Part shown: positions 38,057 through 46,298 of the stretch, piece by piece
How the letters are laid out: each line of letters starts with the position of its first letter
Position numbering within the stretch: position 1 is the first letter of the stretch
Assembly: GCF_035917415.1 (NCBI RefSeq)
Contig: NZ_CP109073.1
Location: 5,388,001-5,452,000 of the forward strand
Reading direction: 5' to 3'
DNA: 64,000 bases
Source of the DNA: Streptomyces sp. NBC_01803
GTDB taxonomy: Bacteria > Actinomycetota > Actinomycetes > Streptomycetales > Streptomycetaceae
Position numbers and translations under genes: made by a program
Notes under the pieces: generated by a model
What the model saw: the letters and a program-made list of their open reading frames with translations, nothing else
The model's database searches: none
What the model was told of the DNA's origin: nothing

Positions 38057-40938
38057 CGGACACCGGCCAGAACCCGGAGGGTCCCCGGCCGGAGCCGGTG
38101 GACGTACCGGTTCCCGCCGCCTACACCTTCCCCGGCCACGCCGATGAGGCCGGGGACAGCGAGGAAGAGGACCTGCTGATGCCCGGTGTGAGCGGCGCCT
38201 GGGGCGACGCGGCGATGACGCCCCGTCCCACGGTTCCCCAGCCGACCCCGGTCCGCCCACTGGCGGAACGGGCCGCGCCGGTGCCCACGCACACCGAGCC
38301 GGAGTACCTCGACATCCCCGCCGACGAGCCCCCGGCCGAGCCCGTCGCCGTCGAGGTGGTGCCGGTCCCGGCCCAGCCGGTGGCGCCCGAAGCGGTTCCC
38401 GAGCCCGTGCCCGCGCCCGAGGCGGTGCTGATCCTCGCCCAGGCGGCCGTGCCCGCCGAGGAGACGCCGGCCGTGACCCCGCCGGCTGGGCCCGTCGCCG
38501 CCCCGGAGGCGGAGAGCACCTCCCCGCTCCCCGTCACGTCGGGTGCCTGGACCGCCCCCCAGCCCCCGGCCGAGCCGGCCGAGGTCCCCGTCGCATCCGA
38601 CCCCGTCGTGCCGGAGCCGGTCGCGCCAGAGCGGGTCGTGCCCGAGCCGGTCGTGCCGGAGCCGGTCGTGCCCGGGGCCGTCGCCCCAGAGGCCGTCGCG
38701 CCCGGGGCCGTCGCCCCAGAGGCCGTCGCGCCCGGGGCCGTCGTGCCGGAGCCCGTCGCGCTGGAGCCGGTCGCGCCAGAGCGGGTCGTGCCCGAGCCGG
38801 TCGTGCCGGAGCCGGTCGTGCCCGGGGCCGTCGTGCCGGAGCCCGTCGCGCCCGGGGCCGTCGTGCCGGAGCGGGTCGTGCCCGAGGCCGTCGCCCCCGA
38901 GCCCGTCGTGCCGGAGCCCGTCGTGCCCGAGCCCGTCGTGCCGGAGCCCGTCGTGCCCGAGGCCGCGGTGCCGGAGGCCGTCGTGCCCGAGGCCGCGGTG
39001 CCGGAGGCCGTCGCGCCCGGGGCCGTCGCGCCCGGGGCCGTCGCGCCCGGGGCCGTCGTGCCCGGGGCCGTCGCGCCGGAGCCCGTCGTGCCCGGGGCCG
39101 TCGCGCCGGAGGTGGCAGTGCCGGAGCCCGCCGTCGCGGAGCCCGTCACCGTCGCGGAGCGCTCCCCCGAGGAGCCCGCCGCCCCCGTGGACGCCGCGCT
39201 CCGCCCCCCGGCCCCCGGCTACCCGGACACCGAACGCGAGACCGTGCACCGCCTGATGCGCGAACGCCGCGACATCCGCAACGGTTTCCGCTCCGACCCC
39301 ATCCCGCACGAGGTGCTGATCCGGGTCCTGGAGGCGGCGCACACCGCGCCCAGCGTCGGCCTCTCCCAGCCCTGGGACTTCGTGCTGGTCCGCTCGCCCG
39401 AGACCCGCGCCATGGTCCACGAGCTCGCGGCCCAGCAGCGCGACGCCTACGCCAAGTCCCTGCCCAAGGCCCGTGCCAAGCAGTTCAAGGAGCTGAAGGT
39501 CGAGGCCATCCTGGAGACCCCGGTCAACATCGTGGTCACCGCGGACCCCACGCGCGGCGGCCGGCACACCCTCGGTCGGCACACCCAGCCGCAGATGGCG
39601 CCCTACTCCTCGGCCCTCGCCGTGGAGAACCTGTGGCTCGCCGCCCGCGCCGAGGGCCTCGGCGTCGGCTGGGTCAGCTTCTTCGACGAGCGCGAGCTGG
39701 CCCGCGCCCTCGACCTCCCCGAGCACCTGGAGGTCGTCGCCTACCTGTGCGTCGGCTACGTCGACGAGTTCCCCGGCGAGCCCGAGCTGGCGCGCCACGG
39801 CTGGTCCCGGCGCCGTCCGCTGTCCTGGGTGGTGCACGAGGAGGCGTACGGCCGCCGCGCCCTGCCCGGCGCCGGGCCGCACGACCTGCTCAGTGAGACC
39901 CTCGCCGAGATCCGCCCGCTGGATGCCCAGGCGCTCGGCGAGGCGTGGGAGCGGCAGAAGCGGATGACCAAGCCGGCCGGCGCCCTCGGCGCCCTGGAGG
40001 TCATCTCGGCCCAGCTATGCGGCCTTTCGCGGAGCTGCCCGCCGCCCGTCCCCGAGCCCGCCGCCGTCGCGGTCTTCGCCGGCGACCACGGCGTCCACGC
40101 CCAGGGCGTCACCCCGTGGCCCCAGGAGGTCACCGCGCAGATGGTGGCCAACTTCCTGGGCGGGGGAGCGGTCTGCAACGCGTTCGCCACCCAGGTGGGC
40201 GCCGAGGTCTGCGTCATCGATGTCGGCGTCAAGAGCGATTTGCCCGGCACCCCCGGCCTGCTGCCGCGCAAGATCAGGCCCGGCACCGCCGACTTCACCG
40301 TCGGCCCGGCGATGAGCCGCGAAGAGGCCATGCGCGCCATCGAGGTGGGCATCGAAACGGCCCGTGACCTCGTCGCGGCGGGCAACCGGGCGCTGCTCAC
40401 CGGCGAGATGGGCATCGCCAACACCACCGTCGCCGCCGCGCTGATCGCCGTCTTCGCCGACGCCGAGCCCACCGAGGTCACCGGGCGCGGCACCGGCATC
40501 GACGACGAGACGCACACGAGGAAGGTCGAGGTGGTCCGCCGCGCGCTGCAACGGCACCAGCCCGACCCCGGCGACCCGATCGGCGTGCTCGCCGCCGTCG
40601 GCGGCCTGGAGCACGCGGCCCTCGCCGGGCTGATCCTCGGCGGCGCCTCGCTCCGCGTCCCCGTGATTCTCGACGGCGTCAGCGCCGGCGCCGCCGCCCT
40701 GGCCGCCCGCGCCATCGCCCCCGAGGCCGTCTCCGTCTGCATCGCCGGACACCGCAGCGCCGAGCCCGGCCATCTGGCCGCGCTCACCGCGCTCGGCCTG
40801 CGCCCGCTGGTCGACCTCGACCTGCGGCTCGGCGAGGGCACCGGCGCGCTGCTGGCGCTCCCCGTCGTGCAGAGCGCCGCCCGCGCGATGCGCGAGGTGG
40901 CGACCTTCGACTCGGCCGGGGTGACGGACAAGAATTAA
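38053..40938 (+). CDS. cobT: BluB-CobT fusion with long Val-Pro repeat linker
   Basis: A 961-residue protein. Residues ~1-380 are low complexity: a Pro/Ala/Glu/Val-rich N-terminus and then, from ~184 to ~360, pentapeptide units of the type VPEPV / APGAV. Residues ~390-610 are BluB, the oxygen-dependent enzyme that breaks down FMN to 5,6-dimethylbenzimidazole (RRDIRNGFRSDPIP, PSVGLSQPWDFVLVRS, LGVGWVSFFDE). Residues ~620-961 are CobT, which makes alpha-ribazole phosphate from that base (KPAGALGALE, FAGDHGVHAQGVTPWP, GEMGIANTTVAAAL, GRGTGIDDETH). BluB-CobT fusions exist in streptomycetes; this linker is unusually long and repetitive. Confidence 0.92.
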   Translation: MTDTGQNPEGPRPEPVDVPVPAAYTFPGHADEAGDSEEEDLLMPGVSGAWGDAAMTPRPTVPQPTPVRPLAERAAPVPTHTEPEYLDIPADEPPAEPVAVEVVPVPAQPVAPEAVPEPVPAPEAVLILAQAAVPAEETPAVTPPAGPVAAPEAESTSPLPVTSGAWTAPQPPAEPAEVPVASDPVVPEPVAPERVVPEPVVPEPVVPGAVAPEAVAPGAVAPEAVAPGAVVPEPVALEPVAPERVVPEPVVPEPVVPGAVVPEPVAPGAVVPERVVPEAVAPEPVVPEPVVPEPVVPEPVVPEAAVPEAVVPEAAVPEAVAPGAVAPGAVAPGAVVPGAVAPEPVVPGAVAPEVAVPEPAVAEPVTVAERSPEEPAAPVDAALRPPAPGYPDTERETVHRLMRERRDIRNGFRSDPIPHEVLIRVLEAAHTAPSVGLSQPWDFVLVRSPETRAMVHELAAQQRDAYAKSLPKARAKQFKELKVEAILETPVNIVVTADPTRGGRHTLGRHTQPQMAPYSSALAVENLWLAARAEGLGVGWVSFFDERELARALDLPEHLEVVAYLCVGYVDEFPGEPELARHGWSRRRPLSWVVHEEAYGRRALPGAGPHDLLSETLAEIRPLDAQALGEAWERQKRMTKPAGALGALEVISAQLCGLSRSCPPPVPEPAAVAVFAGDHGVHAQGVTPWPQEVTAQMVANFLGGGAVCNAFATQVGAEVCVIDVGVKSDLPGTPGLLPRKIRPGTADFTVGPAMSREEAMRAIEVGIETARDLVAAGNRALLTGEMGIANTTVAAALIAVFADAEPTEVTGRGTGIDDETHTRKVEVVRRALQRHQPDPGDPIGVLAAVGGLEHAALAGLILGGASLRVPVILDGVSAGAAALAARAIAPEAVSVCIAGHRSAEPGHLAALTALGLRPLVDLDLRLGEGTGALLALPVVQSAARAMREVATFDSAGVTDKN
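38602..39128 (+). repeat. 15-bp minisatellite encoding VPEPV/APGAV pentapeptides
   Basis: About 35 units of a 15-base motif (gtcgtgcccgagccg, gtcgcgcccggggcc and similar) run in tandem, with higher-order copies such as an ~135-base block around 38617-38690 that recurs near 38779-38850. The period is a multiple of three, so length changes keep the frame of bluB-cobT open. Unit types E-P, E-A and G-A alternate in blocks, pointing to repeated duplication. Confidence 0.9.
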
Positions 40939-40988
40939 GGTGAGGGGCCCCTGCCCGTCAGTGAAGCGTCGAGGAGCCCGCACCACCG

Positions 40989-42194
40989 ATGCCAGAACAA
41001 CCCGCATACCCCGTCGGCCTGCGCCTGACCGGCCGCCGCGTCGTCGTCCTCGGCGGCGGCACCGTCGCCCAGCGCCGGCTGCCCGCGCTGCTCGCGGCGG
41101 GCGCCGACATCCTGCTGATCGCCCCCTCGGTCACCCCCTCCGTCCAGGCCATGGCCGAGACGGGCGAACTGCGCTGGGAGCCCCGGGGATACCGCCGAGG
41201 CGACATAGCCGACGCCTGGTACGCGCTGGTCGCCACCGACGACCCGGAGATCAACGCCGCCGCGTCCACCGAGGCCGAGGAGCGCCGCGTCTGGTGCGTC
41301 CGCAGCGACGACGCCGAGGCGGCCACCGCCTGGACCCCGGCCACCGGCCGCAGCGAGGGTGTGACCGTGGCCGTGCTCACCGGCCGGGACCCGCGCCGCT
41401 CGGCGGCCGTCCGGGACGCCGTGGTCGAGGGCCTGCGCGACGGCACCCTCACCGCGCCCCGACACCGTCTGCGCACCCCCGGCGTCGCCCTGGTCGGCGG
41501 CGGTCCCGGCGACCCCGACCTGATCACCGTGCGCGGCCGGCGGTTGCTGGCCGAGGCCGACGTGGTGATCGCCGACCGCCTCGGCCCCCGCGATCTCCTG
41601 GACGAGCTGCCCCCGCACGTCGAGGTCATCGACGCCGCCAAGATCCCCTACGGCCGCGCCATGGCCCAGGACGCCATCAACAACGCCCTCATCGAGCACG
41701 CCAAGGCCGGCAAGTCGGTGGTCAGGCTCAAGGGCGGCGACCCGTTCGTCTTCGGCCGCGGCAAGGAGGAGGCCCAGGCGCTGGCCGAGGCGGGGATCCC
41801 GGTGACCGTGGTCCCCGGGGTCACCAGCGCCGTCTCCGTCCCGGCCGCCGCCGGCATCCCGGTCACCCACCGGGGCGTCGCCCACGAGTTCACCGTGGTC
41901 AGCGGGCACGTCGCGCCCGACGACCCGCGCTCCCTGGTGGACTGGAAGGCGCTGGCCGCCCTGCGCGGCACCCTGGTGCTGCTGATGGCGGTCGAGCGGA
42001 TGGGCGCCATCGCCGAGACCCTCGTCCGGCACGGCCGTCCCGCCACCACCCCGGTCGCCGTCATCCAGGAGGGCACCACCGCCGCCCAGCGCCGCGTGGA
42101 CGCCACCCTGGAGACCGTGGGCCGGCACATCGCGGAGGAGGGCATCCGGCCACCGGCCGTCATCGTCGTCGGCGACGTGGTGACGGAGGGATGA
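40989..42194 (+). CDS. cobA: Uroporphyrinogen-III C-methyltransferase with siroheme-synthase N-domain
   Basis: A 401-residue CysG-like protein. The N-terminal ~150 residues are a precorrin-2 dehydrogenase-like Rossmann domain (VVVLGGGTVAQRRLPALLAA) and the C-terminal ~245 are SUMT (VALVGGGPGDPDLITVRG, VIADRLGPRDLLDELP, VRLKGGDPFVFGRGKEEAQ). It makes precorrin-2, the branch point to cobalamin and siroheme. The second catalytic role (oxidation/ferrochelation) is plausible but not proven. It overlaps the next gene by ATGA. Confidence 0.94.
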   Translation: MPEQPAYPVGLRLTGRRVVVLGGGTVAQRRLPALLAAGADILLIAPSVTPSVQAMAETGELRWEPRGYRRGDIADAWYALVATDDPEINAAASTEAEERRVWCVRSDDAEAATAWTPATGRSEGVTVAVLTGRDPRRSAAVRDAVVEGLRDGTLTAPRHRLRTPGVALVGGGPGDPDLITVRGRRLLAEADVVIADRLGPRDLLDELPPHVEVIDAAKIPYGRAMAQDAINNALIEHAKAGKSVVRLKGGDPFVFGRGKEEAQALAEAGIPVTVVPGVTSAVSVPAAAGIPVTHRGVAHEFTVVSGHVAPDDPRSLVDWKALAALRGTLVLLMAVERMGAIAETLVRHGRPATTPVAVIQEGTTAAQRRVDATLETVGRHIAEEGIRPPAVIVVGDVVTEG

Positions 42195-43000
42195 CCGGCC
42201 CGGTCCCGGTCGACGACCCCGGCGACCCGCGGCTGGCGGACTACACGGCGCTCACCGACGTCGCCCTGCGCCGTCGGCGCGAGCCGGCCGAGGGCCTGTT
42301 CATGGCCGAGGGCGAGAAGGTCATCCGCCGTGCCCTGCGCGCCGGTTACCCGATGCGTTCCATGCTCCTCACCCCCCGCTGGGCCGAGGTGATGGCGGAC
42401 GTCGTGGCGTCCGCCGCGGCGCCGGTGTACGTGGTCAGCCCGGAGGTGGCCGAGCGGGTCACCGGCTACCACGTCCACCGGGGCGCCCTCGCCGCGATGG
42501 GCCGCACGCCCCTGCCCCCGGCCGCCGGACTGCTCGCCGCCTCCCGTCGGCTGGCGGTCCTCGAAGCGGTCAACGACCACACCAACCTCGGCGCCGTCTT
42601 CCGGGGCGCCGCCGCGCTGGGCATCGACGCGGTCCTGCTCTCCCCGGACTGCGCGGACCCGCTGTACCGGCGTTCGGTGAAGGTCTCCATGGGCACCGTC
42701 TTCTCCCTGCCCTACGCCCGCCTGAGCCCCTGGCCGCGGGGGCTGTGGGACGTGCGGGAGGCTGGCTTCCGGCTGCTCGCGCTGACCCCGGACGCCGCCG
42801 CGACGGACATCGGCACGGCCGTCCGGGAGTTCGGCGGCGAGAAGCTGGCCCTGATGCTGGGCACCGAGGGCGAGGGCCTGACCGCCCACGCCCTCGCCGC
42901 GGCCGACGCCCGGGTCAGGATTCCGATGGCGCACGGGGTGGACTCGCTCAACGTGGCCGCCGCCGCGGCCGTCGCGTTCTACGCGGTCGCCCAGGGCTGA
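42191..43000 (+). CDS. TrmH/SpoU-family RNA 2'-O-methyltransferase
   Basis: A 269-residue SPOUT methyltransferase with an N-terminal substrate-binding domain (EGLFMAEGEKVIRRALRAG). The knotted SAM-binding motifs are EAVNDHTNLGAVFRGAAALG, LALMLGTEGEGLTAHAL and VDSLNVAAAAAVAFY. The rRNA or tRNA target is unknown. It is translationally coupled to the CysG-like gene, though the functions are unrelated. Confidence 0.9.
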   Translation: MTGPVPVDDPGDPRLADYTALTDVALRRRREPAEGLFMAEGEKVIRRALRAGYPMRSMLLTPRWAEVMADVVASAAAPVYVVSPEVAERVTGYHVHRGALAAMGRTPLPPAAGLLAASRRLAVLEAVNDHTNLGAVFRGAAALGIDAVLLSPDCADPLYRRSVKVSMGTVFSLPYARLSPWPRGLWDVREAGFRLLALTPDAAATDIGTAVREFGGEKLALMLGTEGEGLTAHALAAADARVRIPMAHGVDSLNVAAAAAVAFYAVAQG

Positions 43001-43037
43001 GACGGGCCGGCGGCGGCGCGGGGGCCGCGCCGCCCCG

Positions 43038-44090
43038 TCACAGCGGCCCCTGACACCCCTGCGCCGCCGCGATACCGAGCGCCACCATCAGCGTCACCGA
43101 GACGAATACCACCAGCCGCTGCCGCAGCAGCCGCCGGTCGACGCCCCGGCGCGCCGCGGCGGTCTGTGGGCGCCGCGTCCCGGAAACGGCGCTCTCGGGC
43201 CGCCGGGGCGCGGGGGCGCGGGGCGCCGGGGCGGCGGGCCGCTGGCGCGGCGCCGGCTGACCCACCCCGCGCGCCTCCCGGCCCGCGATCTCCTTCAGAC
43301 GCAGCGAGAGCTGGAGCGTGCTGGGCCGCTCCTCGGGCGACTTGCTCAGACACGAACGCAGCAGCGGCGCCAACGCGGCGGGAACGCCGCGCAGTTGTGG
43401 CTCCTCGTGCACCACCCGGTAGAGCATCACCTCGGAACTGCCCTGTCCGAACGGCGAGTCGCCGAGTGCCGCGTAGGCCAGCGTCGCGCCGAGCGAGAAG
43501 ACGTCGGTGGCCGGGGTGACCGGCTGGCCCCGCACCTGCTCGGGCGCGAGGAAGCCGGGCGAGCCCACCGCCGTGCCCACATGCGTCAGCGTGCTCGCCC
43601 CGGTCGCCCACGCGATACCGAAATCGATGATCCGGGGCCCCTTGGGCGACAGCAGGATGTTGGACGGCTTCAGGTCGCGGTGCACGACCCCGGCCTCGTG
43701 CACGGCCACCAGGCCCTCGGCCAGGGCCGCGCCGATGGCGGCCGTCTCGGCGGCGGACAGCGACCCCTGCTCCACCACCTTGTCGTGCAGCGAGGGACCC
43801 GGCACGTACTGGGTGGCGAACCACGGCCGGGCGGCGTCCAGATCGGCGGCCACCAGCCGGGCCGTGCAGCCGCCCCGGATCCGCCGCGCGGCGGAGACCT
43901 CGCGGGCGAACCGCGAACGGAACTCCTGGTCCTCGGCCAGATCGGGCCGGATGACCTTCAACGCGACCCGCTGGCCGCGCCGGTCGGAGCCGAGGTACAC
44001 GACCCCCATCCCCCCGGCGCCCAGCCGCCGGTGGAGCCGGAACGCGCCGACGACTCGCGGGTCCTCGCGCCGGAGCCGCATCATCGCCAT
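43038..44090 (-). CDS. Membrane-anchored Ser/Thr protein kinase
   Basis: A 350-residue Hanks-type kinase. The kinase domain (about 15-265) has LGAGGMGVVYLGSD, ALKVIRPD with the ATP-binding Lys, VHRDLKPSNILL and IIDFGIAWATGAS, then SPGFLAPEQVRG. A proline/arginine-rich juxtamembrane stretch (about 275-325) is followed by one membrane helix, VVFVSVTLMVALGIAA, and a short external tail without sensor domains. It probably acts in the cytoplasm with unknown signal. ATG 44090 was chosen near a gaggtgg site; a GTG two codons upstream is possible. Confidence 0.9.
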   Translation of the reverse strand: MAMMRLRREDPRVVGAFRLHRRLGAGGMGVVYLGSDRRGQRVALKVIRPDLAEDQEFRSRFAREVSAARRIRGGCTARLVAADLDAARPWFATQYVPGPSLHDKVVEQGSLSAAETAAIGAALAEGLVAVHEAGVVHRDLKPSNILLSPKGPRIIDFGIAWATGASTLTHVGTAVGSPGFLAPEQVRGQPVTPATDVFSLGATLAYAALGDSPFGQGSSEVMLYRVVHEEPQLRGVPAALAPLLRSCLSKSPEERPSTLQLSLRLKEIAGREARGVGQPAPRQRPAAPAPRAPAPRRPESAVSGTRRPQTAAARRGVDRRLLRQRLVVFVSVTLMVALGIAAAQGCQGPL

Positions 44091-44408
44091 GTCCACCTCG
44101 CTGCCCCGTGCTTGTGATGAGCCACAGCTTACGGACTGCGCGGCCCGAGTACCGAAATGCCGCGCGCACGCGCGCCTTGGCGACCGCGCGCCGCCCGGGG
44201 GGAACCCCTGGCTCCCCGGCGGCGGTGTCCACCCTGGGGAGTAGTCGATCATGGGCCGTCTCATCCTGGGGGAGGCCCCCAGGTCAGTACGCCGGGCTGA
44301 CGTCACGGGCGCCCCCCGGACCTACTGTTGTGGTCAAGCGGCGGGCGCAGCACTCGTCCCCCGAGGTCACCCGCCCGCCGCTGCCAACACGATGTCGGGA
44401 GGGGCGAG
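44091..44408. other. Intergenic region between kinase and small membrane protein genes
   Basis: This 318-bp divergent gap has no coding frame I can support. A hairpin (cctggggg / cccccagg with an agg loop) lies at 44264-44282, and short GC-palindromes (gcgcgcacgcgcgc) occur near 44163. Both promoters of the flanking genes should be here, but none is clear. Confidence 0.5.
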
Positions 44409-44576
44409 ATGGCACGCACCGCGGCAGGCCCGCGCACCGGTCGGACGGACCAGCGCCATCCGCTGGTGGCCACGGCGATGGTGCTGCCGCTGGCCATCGC
44501 CCTCGCGATCGTCATCGGCGGCGTCGACGCCGTCATGACACAGGCGTCGTCCGTGGCCGGCATGCTGGGGCGCTGA
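44409..44576 (+). CDS. Small single-helix membrane protein
   Basis: A 55-residue protein with a polar, basic N-terminus (ARTAAGPRTGRTDQRHP) and one long hydrophobic helix (LVATAMVLPLAIALAIVIGG), then a short tail. ATG 44409 follows a GGAGGGG site, which supports translation. The function is unknown. Confidence 0.65.
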   Translation: MARTAAGPRTGRTDQRHPLVATAMVLPLAIALAIVIGGVDAVMTQASSVAGMLGR

Positions 44577-44713
44577 GCGGCGCCCCGGACCCGGGAGAGC
44601 GGCCCGGGTCGGGGACACCGGCTGAACAACCCCGTGGGGACGGGGATGAGGCGGACGGCTATGGGCCCGGGCAGCTGGGGAGCTGCCCGGGCACCGCGCG
44701 CACGCGCGCAGCA

Positions 44714-44756
44714 TGAGAAGAGGCCGGAAGAGCACTGCTCTTCCGGCCTCTTCTCA
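44714..44756 (-). terminator. Terminator of the tRNA cluster
   Basis: Twenty-one-base perfect arms (starting tgagaagaggccggaag) with a one-base centre form a very strong hairpin just after the 3' end of the last tRNA gene of the minus-strand cluster. It may also stop transcription coming from the small membrane gene on the other side. Confidence 0.85.
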
Positions 44757-44764
44757 ACAGGCGG

Positions 44765-44836
44765 TGCGCGATACTGGGATTGAACCAGTGACCTCTTCCG
44801 TGTCAGGGAAGCGCTCTCCCGCTGAGCTAATCGCGC
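44765..44836 (-). tRNA. tRNA-Val (GAC), copy 1
   Basis: A 72-nt cloverleaf with acceptor GCGCGAT pairing to ATCGCGC, anticodon loop CTGACAC (anticodon GAC) and T-arm ACTGG-TTCAATC-CCAGT. The CCA end is not encoded. Outside the acceptor stem it is identical to copy 2. Confidence 0.95.
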
Positions 44837-44857
44837 GGAGGATCCTCGCGGATCCAG

Positions 44858-44929
44858 TGGACGATACTGGGATTGAACCAGTGACCTCTTCCGTGTCAGG
44901 GAAGCGCTCTCCCGCTGAGCTAATCGTCC
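44858..44929 (-). tRNA. tRNA-Val (GAC), copy 2
   Basis: A 72-nt cloverleaf with acceptor GGACGAT pairing to ATCGTCC, anticodon GAC and the same body as copy 1. The acceptor stem differs by compensated changes. The CCA end is not encoded. Confidence 0.95.
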
Positions 44930-44930
44930 G

Positions 44931-45001
44931 AGGTGGAGACGGGATTTGAACCCGTGTAGACGGCTTTGCAGGCCGTTGCCTCGCCTCTCGGCCACTCCAC
45001 C
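44931..45001 (-). tRNA. tRNA-Cys (GCA)
   Basis: A 71-nt cloverleaf with acceptor GGTGGAG / CTCCACC, anticodon loop CTGCAAA (GCA) and the U73 discriminator base required for cysteine. It is one base from the Val copy 2 gene. Confidence 0.95.
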
Positions 45002-45023
45002 GGATGGGGGCGTGCCCCCTTCG

Positions 45024-45096
45024 AGCGGACGACGAGATTCGAACTCGCGACCCCCACCTTGGCAAGGTGGTGCTCTACCAGCTGAGCTACGTCCGC
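45024..45096 (-). tRNA. tRNA-Gly (GCC)
   Basis: A 73-nt cloverleaf with acceptor GCGGACG / CGTCCGC, anticodon loop TTGCCAA (GCC) and T-arm GCGAG-TTCGAAT-CTCGT. It is the first gene of the four-tRNA transcript. Confidence 0.95.
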
Positions 45097-45141
45097 AATC
45101 GCTGCCACCACAGCCACTTCCTCGCTCCGGCGACGTCATGA

Positions 45142-45169
45142 ACCTTAGCGGATTCGCGGGCCAGCTCAA
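45142..45169 (-). promoter_or_regulatory. Promoter of the Gly-Cys-Val-Val tRNA cluster
   Basis: On the minus strand TTGAGC (complement of 45164-45169) and TAAGGT (complement of 45142-45147) are separated by 16 bases, 45 bases upstream of tRNA-Gly. It is a good match to the main sigma-factor promoter. The pabB promoter (tagact, 45193-45198) lies back to back with it. Confidence 0.6.
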
Positions 45170-45206
45170 ACTTCGTATCCCCTGACCGCCGCCTAGACTC
45201 GCACAC

Positions 45207-46298
45207 ATGCACGACTCGGCACCGCTCGCCCGCCTCGGCGGATTCCTCGCCACCGGCCTCCGCGACGTCACCGGCGATCCGGCGGCGCTGGACTCCTCGG
45301 GCTGGTGGGCGGTGGCCGCGGACTTCGGCGGGCGGCTGGTGTGCGCGCGGTTCTCCGCCGTCCGGCCCGCCCCGCCGCCCGCCGCCGGGCCGGGGCGCTG
45401 GCGCGGCCCGGCCCCCGGCGCCTGGACCAGCTCCCTGGACCGGGCCGCCTACACGGCGGGCGTGCGGCGGGTGCGGGACCACATCGCGGCCGGCGACGTC
45501 TACCAGGTGAACCTCTGCCGCGTGCTGTCGGCGCCGCTGCCCGGCCAGGACGCCGACGTCGACGCTCTGAGCGCACTGCTGGCCCGCGCCCACCCGGCGG
45601 CGTACGCGGGCACCGTACGGCTCCCGGCGCACGGCGTGGAGATCGCCACCGCGTCCCCCGAGCTCTTCCTGCGCCGCCGGGGCCGCACCGTGGAGTCCGG
45701 CCCGATCAAGGGCACCGGCCGCAGCGCCGCCGATCTGCTGGCGAAGGACTACACCGAGAACGTGATGATCGTCGACCTGGTCCGCAACGACCTCGGCCGC
45801 GTCTGCGTCCCCGGCTCGGTGACCGTGCCCGGCCTGTGCGTCGCCGAGAGCTACCCGGGCCTGGTCCACCTGGTCTCCACCGTCCGTGGCGAGCTGCGGC
45901 CCGGCGCCGGCTGGCCGGAGCTGATGGCCGCCGCCTTCCCGCCCGGCTCGGTGACCGGCGCCCCCAAGTCCAGCGCGCTGCGCGTCATCGACGCGCTGGA
46001 GACCGCGTCCCGGGGACCGTACTGCGGAGCTGTCGGCTGGGTCGACGCCGATCGAGGCGTCGGCGAACTCGCCGTCGGCATCCGCACGTTCTGGATCGAC
46101 CGGACCGCCGGCCCGGCCCCGGTGCTGCGCTTCGGCACCGGCGCGGGGGTCACCTGGGACTCCGATCCGGCGGGGGAGTGGGCCGAGACCGAGCTGAAGG
46201 CGTCCCGGCTCGTCGGGGTAGCGTCTACGGGAGGCCACCCCGGGCCCGGGGGCGACAGGGAGAGGAGCCACCATGGCGCTGATCTGGCTGGACGGTGA
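45207..46298 (+). CDS. pabB: Aminodeoxychorismate synthase component I
   Basis: A 363-residue chorismate-binding enzyme that makes 4-amino-4-deoxychorismate for folate. Signs are GDVYQVNLCRVLSAPL, PIKGTGRSAADLLAKDYTEN, DLVRNDLGRVC and FPPGSVTGAPKSSALRVID. It is shorter than trpE and has no glutamine amidotransferase domain. A tagact -10 box lies 8 bases upstream of ATG 45207, so translation may be leaderless. Its 3' end overlaps pabC by 26 bases. Confidence 0.9.
   Translation: MHDSAPLARLGGFLATGLRDVTGDPAALDSSGWWAVAADFGGRLVCARFSAVRPAPPPAAGPGRWRGPAPGAWTSSLDRAAYTAGVRRVRDHIAAGDVYQVNLCRVLSAPLPGQDADVDALSALLARAHPAAYAGTVRLPAHGVEIATASPELFLRRRGRTVESGPIKGTGRSAADLLAKDYTENVMIVDLVRNDLGRVCVPGSVTVPGLCVAESYPGLVHLVSTVRGELRPGAGWPELMAAAFPPGSVTGAPKSSALRVIDALETASRGPYCGAVGWVDADRGVGELAVGIRTFWIDRTAGPAPVLRFGTGAGVTWDSDPAGEWAETELKASRLVGVASTGGHPGPGGDRERSHHGADLAGR

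Noticed and set aside
38121..39149. Minus-strand frame of 342 residues rich in GSGTTAPG repeats opposite the bluB-cobT linker
   Set aside because: It is the complement of the 15-bp minisatellite; the plus strand joins in frame to two well-conserved enzyme domains, so the minus frame is a shadow.
44764..45097. tRNA cluster as a phage attachment site
   Set aside because: No partial tRNA 3' duplicate, integrase or phage gene is seen on either side.
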